Origin: an uncultured Flavobacteriales bacterium
GTDB lineage: Bacteria; Bacteroidota; Bacteroidia; Flavobacteriales; Weeksellaceae
DNA: 64,000 nt
NCBI GenBank assembly: GCA_937973555.1
Contig: CALJKL010000046.1
Coordinates: forward strand, 4,014-68,013
Reading direction: 5' to 3'
The notes below the pieces were generated by a model, which had not been told where the DNA came from, did not search any database, and was given only the letters and a program-made list of their open reading frames with translations. Every line of letters begins with the position of its first letter. The first letter of the stretch is position 1. The position numbers were made by a program, and so were the translations under genes. This document shows, in pieces, positions 16,377 to 24,305 of this stretch.

Positions 16377-17147
16377 TTATTCTGCAGTGGTAAATTTAGC
16401 CGCTAAGAATTCTCGGTTCATTCTGGCAATGTTTTCCAAAGAGATTCCTTTAGGACATTCTACTTCACAAGCACCAGTGTTAGAACAGTTTCCGAAACCT
16501 TCTTCGTCCATTGTAGAAACCATTTTCAATACTCTTCTCTTCGCCTCTACTCTACCTTGTGGTAAAAGTGCAAACTGAGAAACTTTAGCCCCTACAAACA
16601 ACATAGCAGATCCGTTTTTACAAGTCGCCACACAAGCTCCACAACCGATACAAGCCGCTGCATCCATGGCTTTGTCTGCATCTTCTTTAGGAACCGGTAT
16701 CGCATTGGCATCTAATGTATTCCCGGAAGTATTAACCGAGATAAAACCTCCCGCAGCCATAATTCTATCGAAAGCACTTCTGTCTACTACTAAGTCTTTA
16801 ATGACTGGGAAAGCAGCACTTCTCCATGGTTCAATCGTAATGGTTTCACCATCTTTGAACATTCTCATGTGAAGCTGACAAGTAGTAATTCCGGTATCCG
16901 GACCATGTGCTCTACCGTTGATGTAAAGCGAACACATTCCGCAGATTCCTTCACGACAATCGTGGTCAAATGCTACAGGTTCTTTACCTTCGTTTACTAA
17001 ATTTTCATTGAGCATATCCAACATTTCTAGGAATGAAGAATCTGTAGAAACATCAGATATTTTATAGGTCTCGAACTGACCTTTTGTTTTATTGTTTTTC
17101 TGTCTCCAAATTTTCAGAGTCAGGTTTAATCCTTTTTTAGCACTCAT
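16377..17147 (-). CDS. sdhB: Succinate dehydrogenase / fumarate reductase iron-sulfur subunit
   Basis: Carries electrons from the flavoprotein to the membrane quinone site. The 256-residue protein has all three cluster motifs: [2Fe-2S] ligands C64, C69, C72 and C90; [4Fe-4S] ligands from CIGCGACVATC (C166, C169, C172, C176); and the third cluster with C221, C227 and C231 (CSNTGACEVECPKG). This arrangement matches the Bacteroidetes/epsilonproteobacterial type-B complex. Last gene of sdhC-sdhA-sdhB, 22 bp after sdhA. Confidence 0.97.
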   Translation of the reverse strand: MSAKKGLNLTLKIWRQKNNKTKGQFETYKISDVSTDSSFLEMLDMLNENLVNEGKEPVAFDHDCREGICGMCSLYINGRAHGPDTGITTCQLHMRMFKDGETITIEPWRSAAFPVIKDLVVDRSAFDRIMAAGGFISVNTSGNTLDANAIPVPKEDADKAMDAAACIGCGACVATCKNGSAMLFVGAKVSQFALLPQGRVEAKRRVLKMVSTMDEEGFGNCSNTGACEVECPKGISLENIARMNREFLAAKFTTAE

Positions 17148-17169
17148 TTTCTAAATTATTTGATGGAGA

Positions 17170-19182
17170 TTATTTATAACTTCTGGTTTTCACTTCTATG
17201 TTTTCGTACACTAATTCTTCTTTATGAAGTACTTCGGCATTGATATCGCCACCTTTATATTCCCAAGCGGCAACATATTTATAGTTGGCATCGTCTCTTT
17301 CTGCTTCTCCTTCCGGTGTAGCATGGTCTTCGCGGAAGTGTCCTCCACAAGATTCATTTCTTTCCAAAGCGTCTTTCGCCATCAATTGGCCTAATTCCAA
17401 GAAATCTGCCACACGGAATGCTTTTTCCAATTCAGGATTCATTCCGTTTGTCTCTCCAGGAACTTTTACGTTTTTCCAGAAATCATTTCTTACTTCTTCT
17501 ATTTCTTTGATGGCTTCTTTCAGACCTTCAGGTGTTCTTCCCATACCTACTTTATTCCACATGATGTGTCCTAATTTTTTATGGAAATAATCTACGGAAT
17601 GCGTTCCGTTATTATTGATAAAGAAGTTTACTTTATCTTGAATTTCCTTCTCAGCAGCATCAAATTCAGCTGAATCAGTAGGGATAGCACCCGTTCTAAT
17701 GTCTGCAGAAAGATAATCCGCAATGGTATAAGGCAATACAAAATATCCGTCCGCAAGACCCTGCATCAATGCTGAAGCCCCTAATCTGTTGGCCCCGTGG
17801 TCAGAGAAATTAGCTTCCCCGATAACGAAACATCCAGGGATGGTAGACATCAAATTGTAATCTACCCAAACACCACCCATGGTGTAGTGAACCGCAGGAT
17901 AAATCTTCATTGGTGTTTTGTATGGATCGTCTGCTGTAATCTTTTCATACATTTGGAAAAGATTACCATATTTTTCTTCTACCCATGCTTTACCTAAATC
18001 ATAGATTTGCTTGTCTGATGGGTTGTGAATATTTTTTTCGATAGCGGCTTCTCTACCTTTTTTCATGATTTCTGTAGAGAAATCTAGGTAAACACCCTCT
18101 TGTGTATCATTATTTTCGATTCCGAAACCAGCATCACATCTTTCTTTAGCCGCTCTAGACGCTACGTCTCTTGGCACCAAGTTTCCGAATGCAGGATATC
18201 TTCTTTCCAAATAGTAATCTCTATCTTCTTCTTTGATGTTCTCTGGTCTTAATTTTCCTTCTCTGATGGCTTGTGCATCTTCTAGTTTTTTAGGAACCCA
18301 AATTCTTCCTGAGTTTCTTAAAGACTCAGACATCAAGGTTAACTTAGACTGCTGTGTACCATGTACCGGAATACAAGTTGGGTGAATTTGAACATAACAA
18401 GGATTCGCGAAGAATGCTCCTTTTTTGTGGATTTTCCAAGCTGCAGAAACGTTAGATCCCATAGCATTGGTAGACAAGAAATATACGTTTCCGTATCCAC
18501 CAGAAGCAATAACAACGGCGTGAGCAGAATGTTTTTCAATCTCTCCGGTCACTAAATTTCTAGCAATAATACCTCTTGCTTTTCCGTCTACAATTACCAG
18601 TTCCATCATTTCATGACGGTTGTACATTTTTACTCTTCCTTTCCCGATTTGACGGCTTAGTGCAGAATAAGCACCTAGCAACAATTGCTGACCAGTTTGT
18701 CCTTTTGCATAGAAAGTTCTTTTTACCTGAACCCCTCCAAAAGAACGGTTGTCTAATTGGCCTCCATATTCTCTTCCGAAAGGCACCCCTTGTGCCACAC
18801 ATTGGTCTATAATATTAGCAGAAACCTCTGCCAGTCTGTATACATTAGCTTCTCTTGCTCTATAGTCTCCACCTTTGATGGTATCATAGAACAATCTATA
18901 AGTAGAGTCACCATCACCTTGATAGTTTTTAGCAGCATTAATTCCCCCTTGAGCCGCAATAGAGTGCGCTCTTCTTGGTGAATCTTGATAGCAGAAAGCC
19001 TTTACGTTATAGCCTTGCTCTGCTAAAGTAGCTGCAGCAGAACCTCCGGCCAAACCGGTCCCTACTACAATGATGTCGATTTTGTCACGGTTGTTTGGTG
19101 CAACCAAATTCATGTGATCTTTATGATTTTTCCATTTGTCCGCTAAAGGACCTGCAGGAATTTTTGAATCTAAAATGCTCAT
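17170..19182 (-). CDS. sdhA: Succinate dehydrogenase / fumarate reductase flavoprotein subunit
   Basis: Oxidises succinate to fumarate in the TCA cycle at the inner face of the cytoplasmic membrane. The 670-residue protein has the FAD dinucleotide fold (VVGTGLAGGSAAATLAEQGY, about 39-58) and the covalent flavin His H73 in AHSIAAQGGINAAKNY. The substrate-site region has HPTCIPVHG and, later, PAVHYTMGGVWVDY. The long form (more than 630 residues) is typical of the type-B enzyme that works with a single diheme cytochrome b. It sits between sdhC and sdhB with 13- and 22-bp gaps. Confidence 0.97.
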   Translation of the reverse strand: MSILDSKIPAGPLADKWKNHKDHMNLVAPNNRDKIDIIVVGTGLAGGSAAATLAEQGYNVKAFCYQDSPRRAHSIAAQGGINAAKNYQGDGDSTYRLFYDTIKGGDYRAREANVYRLAEVSANIIDQCVAQGVPFGREYGGQLDNRSFGGVQVKRTFYAKGQTGQQLLLGAYSALSRQIGKGRVKMYNRHEMMELVIVDGKARGIIARNLVTGEIEKHSAHAVVIASGGYGNVYFLSTNAMGSNVSAAWKIHKKGAFFANPCYVQIHPTCIPVHGTQQSKLTLMSESLRNSGRIWVPKKLEDAQAIREGKLRPENIKEEDRDYYLERRYPAFGNLVPRDVASRAAKERCDAGFGIENNDTQEGVYLDFSTEIMKKGREAAIEKNIHNPSDKQIYDLGKAWVEEKYGNLFQMYEKITADDPYKTPMKIYPAVHYTMGGVWVDYNLMSTIPGCFVIGEANFSDHGANRLGASALMQGLADGYFVLPYTIADYLSADIRTGAIPTDSAEFDAAEKEIQDKVNFFINNNGTHSVDYFHKKLGHIMWNKVGMGRTPEGLKEAIKEIEEVRNDFWKNVKVPGETNGMNPELEKAFRVADFLELGQLMAKDALERNESCGGHFREDHATPEGEAERDDANYKYVAAWEYKGGDINAEVLHKEELVYENIEVKTRSYK

Positions 19183-19195
19183 AATATGTTAAAAA

Positions 19196-19861
19196 TTATT
19201 GAGTTACGAAATGAAAAACAGCCACAGCAATAAAGCCAAGCGGAATTAAGATAGAATACCAGGTGCCTAAAGAATTTACACATTTAAGGTATTTAGGATG
19301 TCTTGCCCCTATTGATTGGAAAGATGATTGGAAACCATGTGCAAGGTGCAATCCTAAAAGAATGAATGCAATTACATAAAATGCAACTCTTATTGGATCA
19401 GCAAATTTTTCATGAAGCTCTGCCCAATATCTAGTTTCGTCTATAGACAATCCTTCTACATATTTATAATTCATCTCGTGAATCCAGAAATCGTAATAAT
19501 GTAATCCCAAAAACGCTAAAATCACTGCTCCAGAAATCAACATATTTCTAGAAGACCAAGAAGAATTAGCGCTTCCTTGATTGGCTGCATATTTTACAGG
19601 TCTTGCCCCTTTGTTTTTAAGCTCTAAGACGAAACCCATTACAAAGTGGAAAATTACCGCTACCATCAAAACAGGCTGCATTGCATACTGAATTAACGGG
19701 TTGTAACCCATAAAATGTGAAGCTGCATTAAAAGGACCTTCCTCACCAAATACCGAAAGAATGTTTACGGAAAGGTGAATCAATAAGAAAATCAACAAAA
19801 ACATTGCTGATAGCGCCATTAAAAACTTTCTACCAATTGTAGATTGAGTTAATCCTGCCAT
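19196..19861 (-). CDS. sdhC: Succinate dehydrogenase cytochrome b subunit
   Basis: Membrane anchor and quinone site of complex II. The 221-residue protein has five predicted membrane helices. Histidines in several of them (LLIHLSVN, VIFHFVMG, LGLHYYDFW, LGLHLAHGFQ, AVAVFHFVTQ) fit diheme b binding. The single-anchor architecture explains why there is no sdhD. It heads the operon. Its upstream region holds a 20-bp perfect dyad and a Fur-like site, so the operon is probably under iron or redox control. Confidence 0.95.
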   Translation of the reverse strand: MAGLTQSTIGRKFLMALSAMFLLIFLLIHLSVNILSVFGEEGPFNAASHFMGYNPLIQYAMQPVLMVAVIFHFVMGFVLELKNKGARPVKYAANQGSANSSWSSRNMLISGAVILAFLGLHYYDFWIHEMNYKYVEGLSIDETRYWAELHEKFADPIRVAFYVIAFILLGLHLAHGFQSSFQSIGARHPKYLKCVNSLGTWYSILIPLGFIAVAVFHFVTQ

Positions 19862-19889
19862 TGTTTATTATTTTTTTTTTGAATTTTCA

Positions 19890-19897
19890 CAAAATTA
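19890..19897 (-). promoter_or_regulatory. -7 promoter box of sdhCAB
   Basis: TAATTTTG on the minus strand, 28 bp before the sdhC ATG. No TTG lies at the usual spacing upstream, which would fit a promoter that needs an activator. Confidence 0.55.
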
Positions 19898-19917
19898 AGA
19901 ATTTGTTAACACCTCCG

Positions 19918-19937
19918 AACATGACAATTGTCATGTT
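19918..19937. promoter_or_regulatory. 20-bp perfect palindrome upstream of sdhCAB (candidate operator)
   Basis: AACATGACAATTGTCATGTT equals its own reverse complement. The core ATGAC-N4-GTCAT has the half-site spacing used by CRP/FNR-family regulators. Its centre lies about 37 bp upstream of the end of the sdhC -7 box, that is near -41 from the expected start, the classical class II activator position. A 17/20 copy lies at 55029-55048. The regulator is not known; the FNR comparison is an inference from spacing only. Confidence 0.65.
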
Positions 19938-19942
19938 TCTTA

Positions 19943-19961
19943 TTTTGTAATCATTCTAAAT
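19943..19961 (-). promoter_or_regulatory. Fur-like half box upstream of sdhCAB
   Basis: The minus strand carries a perfect ATTTAGAAT half-site followed by a degenerate second half. Against the flavobacterial Fur-type consensus I recall (ATTTAGAATnATTCTAAAT) about 15 of 19 positions match. It lies next to the 20-bp palindrome. Plausible but weaker than the two sites in front of the siderophore receptor. Confidence 0.4.
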
Positions 19962-19966
19962 AAGAT

Positions 19967-21757
19967 TCATTTTATGTTCAATGATTCATCACCAATAATT
20001 ACTTTATTGCTATTTTTTGGCAAGGTTTTAATTTCAAAATTCTCTATTCTTCTGTTCGTAAGATAAGCATTAATTAATGTCTTATTGATTTTTTGAACAT
20101 TCGCATTTTCTTCAATCCAAAATACAGCCTTTTCTTTATTCTTTACTAGAAAGATTTTTTGTTTAAAATAAGCAGCAACCATTATCTCTTTTTTCTCCAA
20201 ATAATACCAATTGGTAAAAATTCTTACTCCAAAAAAGACAAGCAAAACCCTTGAAAATTTAATAAAAGAATTATAACTACTTTTCTCTAAAACGAATTTT
20301 AGAAAATATAGGCAAACAAAAACAATAGCCATTTCCATTAAATTCAAAGGAATATTTTTGATAAAAAACCAATCCTGTTCCGCAAAAAAATGAATACTCT
20401 TCATCAGCCATTTTACAATAAAATCATAGAGAAAATTTAACCAAGAGAAATTAAATTTTAACCCTAACAAGAAGGTCATCAATAAAGAAAAAATAATGAT
20501 AATTTCAGAAAAAGGAAGAATCACCAAATTGGCAATAATCGACAAAAAGGAATACTGATGAAAATAATATACCACCAAAGGCAATGTGGCGAGCTGCGCT
20601 GCAAAACCTATGGAAACCATATTGACCAAAAAATTTTGAACCTTACTTCTAGGTTTTCGCAGATACCTCAAAATAGGTTCATTGAGCCAATAAATGCCTA
20701 AAACCGCCAGAAAACTCAATTGAAAACCGACATCAAACAACTGCTGGGTATCTACCATTAAAATGGCAAATCCGGCTATGGCCATGGCATGTAGCAAATC
20801 TGGTTTGCGTTGCAATAAGACAAATCCATAATAGGCAGATATCATGAGACAACTCCTCACCACAGAACTTCCATAATCAATAAAAATGGCAAAAATCCAC
20901 AACAAAACCAATGAAATAATGATGGGAAAATTTCGGAATTTCACTGGGAAAAGTGGCTTCAAAACAAATAACAGCATCCAGAAAATCACGGCAAAATGGG
21001 TCCCTGAAATCGCTAAAAAATGCACCAAACCACTTTTACTAAAATCCTGCACCATTTCGGTATCCATTTCGGTGCGGTCTGCCAAAATAATACCTTTCAA
21101 AAATTCTTTGGTGTCGGATTGTAGCGTGGAAGTATCAATGTTATGAAGAACCTCCAATCTTTTTTGTCTTATTTTATCCGCAATTGCCATAATCTCTTTG
21201 GGAGATTCTAAAACCTCATCCGAGACAAAACCTTGGTAAAAAATATTTTTCCTGGCTAAATATTGGGCATAGTTGAATTGAAAATCGTTTTGAGGCGCCT
21301 CTATTTTGTTGAGAAATAATTCAGTTTGATAATAGTGCTTAAAACCCAATTGGTTCTCTTCTTTTGGAATAGAAAGCACCAAATTTAATGGGAAAATTTC
21401 TTTGTTTTTAAAATTCACAATCTCAAAAACCGAAACTTCATACCGCCTGAATTTTTCATTGGAATTTAGTTTTTTATTCAGTTGAAAAATTACTTTTTGT
21501 TGGCCTTTAAAATCCGGAAAATAAGGGACCCTAGAATTCAAAAAATGAGAAAAAAGACCCACTGAAAAGAAGAAAAATCCTAAAAAGAGATTTCTTAACC
21601 TCAAGAAAAATTTGACTTTAAAAAAAGAAAAAATCAACAATAATAAACTCAAAGCCAAAAACGCATTCACCAAAAATGCTTCAGGACGAAAAAAATCGCA
21701 GAGCAAAATCCCAGCGACAAAACAGAGCAGTAAAATTAATAATGGCTGTTTGTTCAT
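19967..21757 (-). CDS. comEC: ComEC/Rec2-family DNA uptake channel protein
   Basis: Probable inner-membrane channel for uptake of single-stranded DNA. The 596-residue protein has three or four N-terminal membrane helices, then an OB-like DUF4131 region (about 80-200). The Competence domain follows with the motif LVHFLAISGTHFAVIF and many helices (about 230-500). The C-terminal metallo-beta-lactamase domain of long ComEC forms is missing; only ~80 residues follow the last helix, which is common in Bacteroidetes. Its start overlaps the end of the DinB-like gene by 4 bp (ATGA), so it is the third gene of lpxB-DinB-comEC. Confidence 0.88.
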   Translation of the reverse strand: MNKQPLLILLLCFVAGILLCDFFRPEAFLVNAFLALSLLLLIFSFFKVKFFLRLRNLFLGFFFFSVGLFSHFLNSRVPYFPDFKGQQKVIFQLNKKLNSNEKFRRYEVSVFEIVNFKNKEIFPLNLVLSIPKEENQLGFKHYYQTELFLNKIEAPQNDFQFNYAQYLARKNIFYQGFVSDEVLESPKEIMAIADKIRQKRLEVLHNIDTSTLQSDTKEFLKGIILADRTEMDTEMVQDFSKSGLVHFLAISGTHFAVIFWMLLFVLKPLFPVKFRNFPIIISLVLLWIFAIFIDYGSSVVRSCLMISAYYGFVLLQRKPDLLHAMAIAGFAILMVDTQQLFDVGFQLSFLAVLGIYWLNEPILRYLRKPRSKVQNFLVNMVSIGFAAQLATLPLVVYYFHQYSFLSIIANLVILPFSEIIIIFSLLMTFLLGLKFNFSWLNFLYDFIVKWLMKSIHFFAEQDWFFIKNIPLNLMEMAIVFVCLYFLKFVLEKSSYNSFIKFSRVLLVFFGVRIFTNWYYLEKKEIMVAAYFKQKIFLVKNKEKAVFWIEENANVQKINKTLINAYLTNRRIENFEIKTLPKNSNKVIIGDESLNIK

Positions 21758-22209
21758 TTCAGTATATCCCTCACAATCTTCAAATGATGATTGGTGTGAA
21801 TATACAAAAATTTTATGCTTGTATTGCGATTTAAATGACCAAAATAGGGATGCTGAATAAAAGAATTCGGTGCCATTTCATTTACTTGGGAAAGGGAATT
21901 TTTTACTGTTTCCAAATACTTGGTGACATTTTCTTCGTAGGCCTCATTATTTGGGATGGTAAATTTGGGAGCTTTACCCCCTTTTCTTGGGATATACCCG
22001 GTTAACAAAACCAAAAATTTGGATAATTTATTTTGGGACTGATATTTTTGAGGGTCAGATTTCTGAAGGCCTTCTAAAATACTTTTGATGACCAAAAGAC
22101 TGTGCTCCAAATGCCAACCCACGGACGCATCAGAAACGGAAGGCTTAGACTTTGTAGAAAATGATTTTAAATTTTCAATTTCATCTAATTGTGTTAATAT
22201 TTTTTTCAT
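21754..22209 (-). CDS. DinB-like / DUF1569 protein
   Basis: A 151-residue soluble protein resembling DUF1569 of the DinB/YfiT metal-binding superfamily. The putative metal histidines are seen in VGWHLEHSLLVI near the N-terminus and in HPYFGHLNR and YIHTNHHLKIVRD near the C-terminus. The family fold is a four-helix bundle; its members include thiol-dependent transferases, but the substrate is unknown here. It overlaps comEC and lpxB by 4 bp each, so the three genes are tightly coupled. Confidence 0.7.
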   Translation of the reverse strand: MKKILTQLDEIENLKSFSTKSKPSVSDASVGWHLEHSLLVIKSILEGLQKSDPQKYQSQNKLSKFLVLLTGYIPRKGGKAPKFTIPNNEAYEENVTKYLETVKNSLSQVNEMAPNSFIQHPYFGHLNRNTSIKFLYIHTNHHLKIVRDILK

Positions 22210-23312
22210 ACGACTTGTGTAATGATTTCTGCGGCTTTAGCGCTGGCTCCCTTCCCGCCTAATTTTTCGCGAAGAAGCTCGTAATTTTCTAGTATTTTAT
22301 CTCTGTTTTCTCCTTCTAAAATAAGATGCAGTTCTGCCACCAAATTTTGGGTATTGAGTTCTTTTTGGATGAGCTCTTTCACTACTTCTTTATCCATAAT
22401 AAGATTGACCAAAGAGATGTATTTGATGTTTTTCACCAAGCGTTTCCCGATTTCATAAGAAACCCTGCTTGTTCTGTAGCATACTATTTCAGGAATATTG
22501 AGAAGAGCCGTTTCCAACGTTGCGGTTCCGGAAGTGACCAAAGCAGCCTTGCTGCATCTCAATAAATCATACGTTTTATTGGACACAAAATGCACATCGT
22601 CATCCACAAATTTTTCGTAGAAATCTTTAGGCAAACTCGGCGCTCCCGCAATAACAAATTGATATTCTTTAAAGAAAGGTCGAACAGACAACATCATGGC
22701 CAGCATTTTTTCAACTTCCTGTTTTCTGGAACCCGGCAAAAGGGCAATGATTTCCTTATCGTTCAGTCCATTTTCTTTTTTGAATGCTTCGTCATTGATT
22801 CCTTTCAACCCGGAAATGGCATCCAATAAAGGATGGCCCACAAAATGGGCTTTATATTGGTGTTTTTTATAAAAATCTTTTTCAAATGGAAGAATCACCA
22901 GCATCTCATCTACATATTTTTTGATGGTTTCTACCCTTCCTTCTTTCCAAGCCCACAACTGAGGAGAAATGTAATAAATCACTTTTATACCTAGGCCTTT
23001 GGCAAATTCTGCAATCCTGAGATTAAACCCCGGGTAATCTACCAAAATCAAAACATCCGGTTGATAGTTTTGGAGGTCTTCTTTGCATTTTTTGATATTG
23101 CCGAGAATAGTCTTCAAGTTTTTAGCGACTTCCAAAAAACCCATAAATGCCAAGTCCTTGTAATGTTTCACCAAAGTTCCTCCCACCTGCTGCATGAGAT
23201 TTCCACCCCAGAATCTGAATTCTGCCTTGGGGTCTTTTTCCAATAAGGCTTTCATGAGATTAGAAGCATGTAAATCTCCGGAGGCTTCTCCTGCAATGAT
23301 GTAGTATTTCAC
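22206..23312 (-). CDS. lpxB: Lipid-A-disaccharide synthase
   Basis: Joins UDP-2,3-diacylglucosamine and lipid X to make the lipid A disaccharide. A 368-residue family GT19 glycosyltransferase with the N-terminal AGEASGDLHASNL, the WAWKEGR stretch (ISPQLWAWKEGR), LPFEKDFY, GHPLLD, LLPGSRKQEV and the sugar-nucleotide region LVTSGTATLETALL. All are standard. Its start lies only 8 bp from a four-copy heptamer repeat, so expression may depend on repeat number. Confidence 0.95.
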   Translation of the reverse strand: MKYYIIAGEASGDLHASNLMKALLEKDPKAEFRFWGGNLMQQVGGTLVKHYKDLAFMGFLEVAKNLKTILGNIKKCKEDLQNYQPDVLILVDYPGFNLRIAEFAKGLGIKVIYYISPQLWAWKEGRVETIKKYVDEMLVILPFEKDFYKKHQYKAHFVGHPLLDAISGLKGINDEAFKKENGLNDKEIIALLPGSRKQEVEKMLAMMLSVRPFFKEYQFVIAGAPSLPKDFYEKFVDDDVHFVSNKTYDLLRCSKAALVTSGTATLETALLNIPEIVCYRTSRVSYEIGKRLVKNIKYISLVNLIMDKEVVKELIQKELNTQNLVAELHLILEGENRDKILENYELLREKLGGKGASAKAAEIITQVV

Positions 23313-23320
23313 AATAAATT

Positions 23321-23348
23321 GAGATTTGAGATTTGAGATTTGAGATTT
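23321..23348. repeat. Four tandem copies of GAGATTT
   Basis: Four perfect, uninterrupted copies of a 7-bp unit lie between the divergent genes lpxB (minus) and DUF2480 (plus), 8 bp from the lpxB start. The tract falls in the expected lpxB leader. Short tandem repeats of this size can change copy number by slippage. Confidence 0.9.
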
Positions 23349-23373
23349 TCAAACCAAATCAAAATATTTAACT

Positions 23374-23391
23374 TAATTTTGTTCAAAGATA
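23374..23391. promoter_or_regulatory. Overlapping divergent -7 boxes for DUF2480 and lpxB
   Basis: TAATTTTG at 23374-23381 on the plus strand faces DUF2480. TATCTTTG on the minus strand at 23391-23384 faces lpxB. The boxes are 2 bp apart, so transcription in the two directions may compete. The -33 elements are not clear. Confidence 0.45.
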
Positions 23392-23401
23392 ATAATAAAA
23401 A

Positions 23402-23911
23402 ATGTCTGAAGATTTTGAAATAAAAAATAAAGTAGCGGAAAGCGGTTTGGTGAATTTTGATTTATCAGAACTTTCGCCGAAAGGCAAAAGAATGGGCATA
23501 GATTTGAAGGATTTTCTTTTTATGGAAATGATTTTGAAGGAAAAAGACTTTCGTGAAAAAGTAGCTGCCTTAGAAACCGAAGATTACAAAGATGCCTATG
23601 TCTATATTTTTTGTTCTGCGGATGCCATTATCCCGCTTTGGGCTTATTTCCTTATCACTTCCAAAATTTCCGGAAGCGCCAAAAAAGTGGTGTATGGATC
23701 TAAAAAAGATTTGGAAACCCTATTGATGCACGAGGCCATTGCCCATTATGATTTTGAAACCATGAAAGACAAAAGAGTCTTGGTAAAAGGGTGCAGCGAA
23801 GAAGACATCCCCGAAAATGCTTATGTAGAATTGGTAGAAAAACTGAAGCCTTTGGTAAAATCACTTATGTTTGGGGAGGCTTGCAGCAATGTGCCTATTT
23901 TTAAAAACTAG
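23402..23911 (+). CDS. DUF2480 family protein
   Basis: Function unknown. A 169-residue soluble protein that matches the DUF2480 pattern throughout: FDLSELSPKGKRMGIDLKDF, ILKEKDFRE, FCSADAIIPLWAYFLI, VLVKGCSEEDIPENAYVEL and the end LMFGEACSNVPIFKN. The conserved cysteines in CSADA, KGCSE and EACSN could bind a metal. The family is confined to Bacteroidetes as far as I know. Single gene with its own terminator, divergent from lpxB. Confidence 0.88.
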   Translation: MSEDFEIKNKVAESGLVNFDLSELSPKGKRMGIDLKDFLFMEMILKEKDFREKVAALETEDYKDAYVYIFCSADAIIPLWAYFLITSKISGSAKKVVYGSKKDLETLLMHEAIAHYDFETMKDKRVLVKGCSEEDIPENAYVELVEKLKPLVKSLMFGEACSNVPIFKN

Positions 23912-23930
23912 TTTTAATTTTATTCAATAA

Positions 23931-23960
23931 AAAAACCGAAGGACTATTCTTCGGTTTTTT
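23931..23960. terminator. Bidirectional terminator between DUF2480 and bTHX genes
   Basis: Stem AAAAACCGAAG / CTTCGGTTTTT with a 7-base loop; the right arm includes the last codons of the minus-strand gene ending at 23944. It serves both convergent genes. Confidence 0.88.
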
Positions 23961-24174
23961 TCTTTCTGGTAGTTTTTGGTTTTTCTTCCGTAGACTCTGC
24001 TTTTGGCTTCGCCACTTTTTTAGGCTTTTCAACTTTTGGAGCTGATTCCTTTTTCGTTTTTTCTACCTTTGGTGCAACAGCTACTTTAGCAGAAGCAGAT
24101 TTTTTTGGTCTAGATTTACCGTAACTTCCAGCATTTATTTTGCCTCTTCTGGTTTTTTGATCACCTTTTCCCAT
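23944..24174 (-). CDS. 30S ribosomal protein bTHX with a long basic tail
   Basis: Small basic protein of the 30S head. The first ~26 residues (MGKGDQKTRRGKINAGSYGK and on) match bacterial/organellar THX, which is normally 25-40 residues long. The remaining ~50 residues are an unusual low-complexity tail of Lys, Ala, Pro, Glu, Val and Thr with repeated KxEKPKK-like units, resembling a histone-H1-like tail. The start is clear (MGKGD). It has a good minus-strand promoter and shares a terminator with the DUF2480 gene. Confidence 0.82.
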   Translation of the reverse strand: MGKGDQKTRRGKINAGSYGKSRPKKSASAKVAVAPKVEKTKKESAPKVEKPKKVAKPKAESTEEKPKTTRKKKTEE

Positions 24175-24203
24175 AATATCTTTGTTTATTTAATTGGTTC
24201 TTA

Positions 24204-24233
24204 CAAAGTTATAAATTTTAACTTTTTATGCAA
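24204..24233 (-). promoter_or_regulatory. Promoter of the bTHX gene
   Basis: Minus strand: TTG (24233-24231), 19-bp spacer, TAACTTTG (24211-24204), 29 bp before the ATG. It is back to back with the aspS promoter. Confidence 0.72.
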
Positions 24234-24250
24234 ATCTTAAGAGATACAAT

Positions 24251-24279
24251 TTGATTTTCCTCTTAAAACCGTATCTTTG
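24251..24279 (+). promoter_or_regulatory. Promoter of aspS
   Basis: TTG (24251-24253), 18-bp spacer, TATCTTTG (24272-24279), 26 bp before the aspS ATG. Confidence 0.75.
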
Positions 24280-24305
24280 CTCTCGAAAATTTCAAATTAA
24301 AAAAA

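Noticed and set aside
23321..23348. Heptamer repeat as part of a CRISPR array
   Set aside because: Units are 7 bp and directly adjacent with no spacers; no cas genes are in the window.
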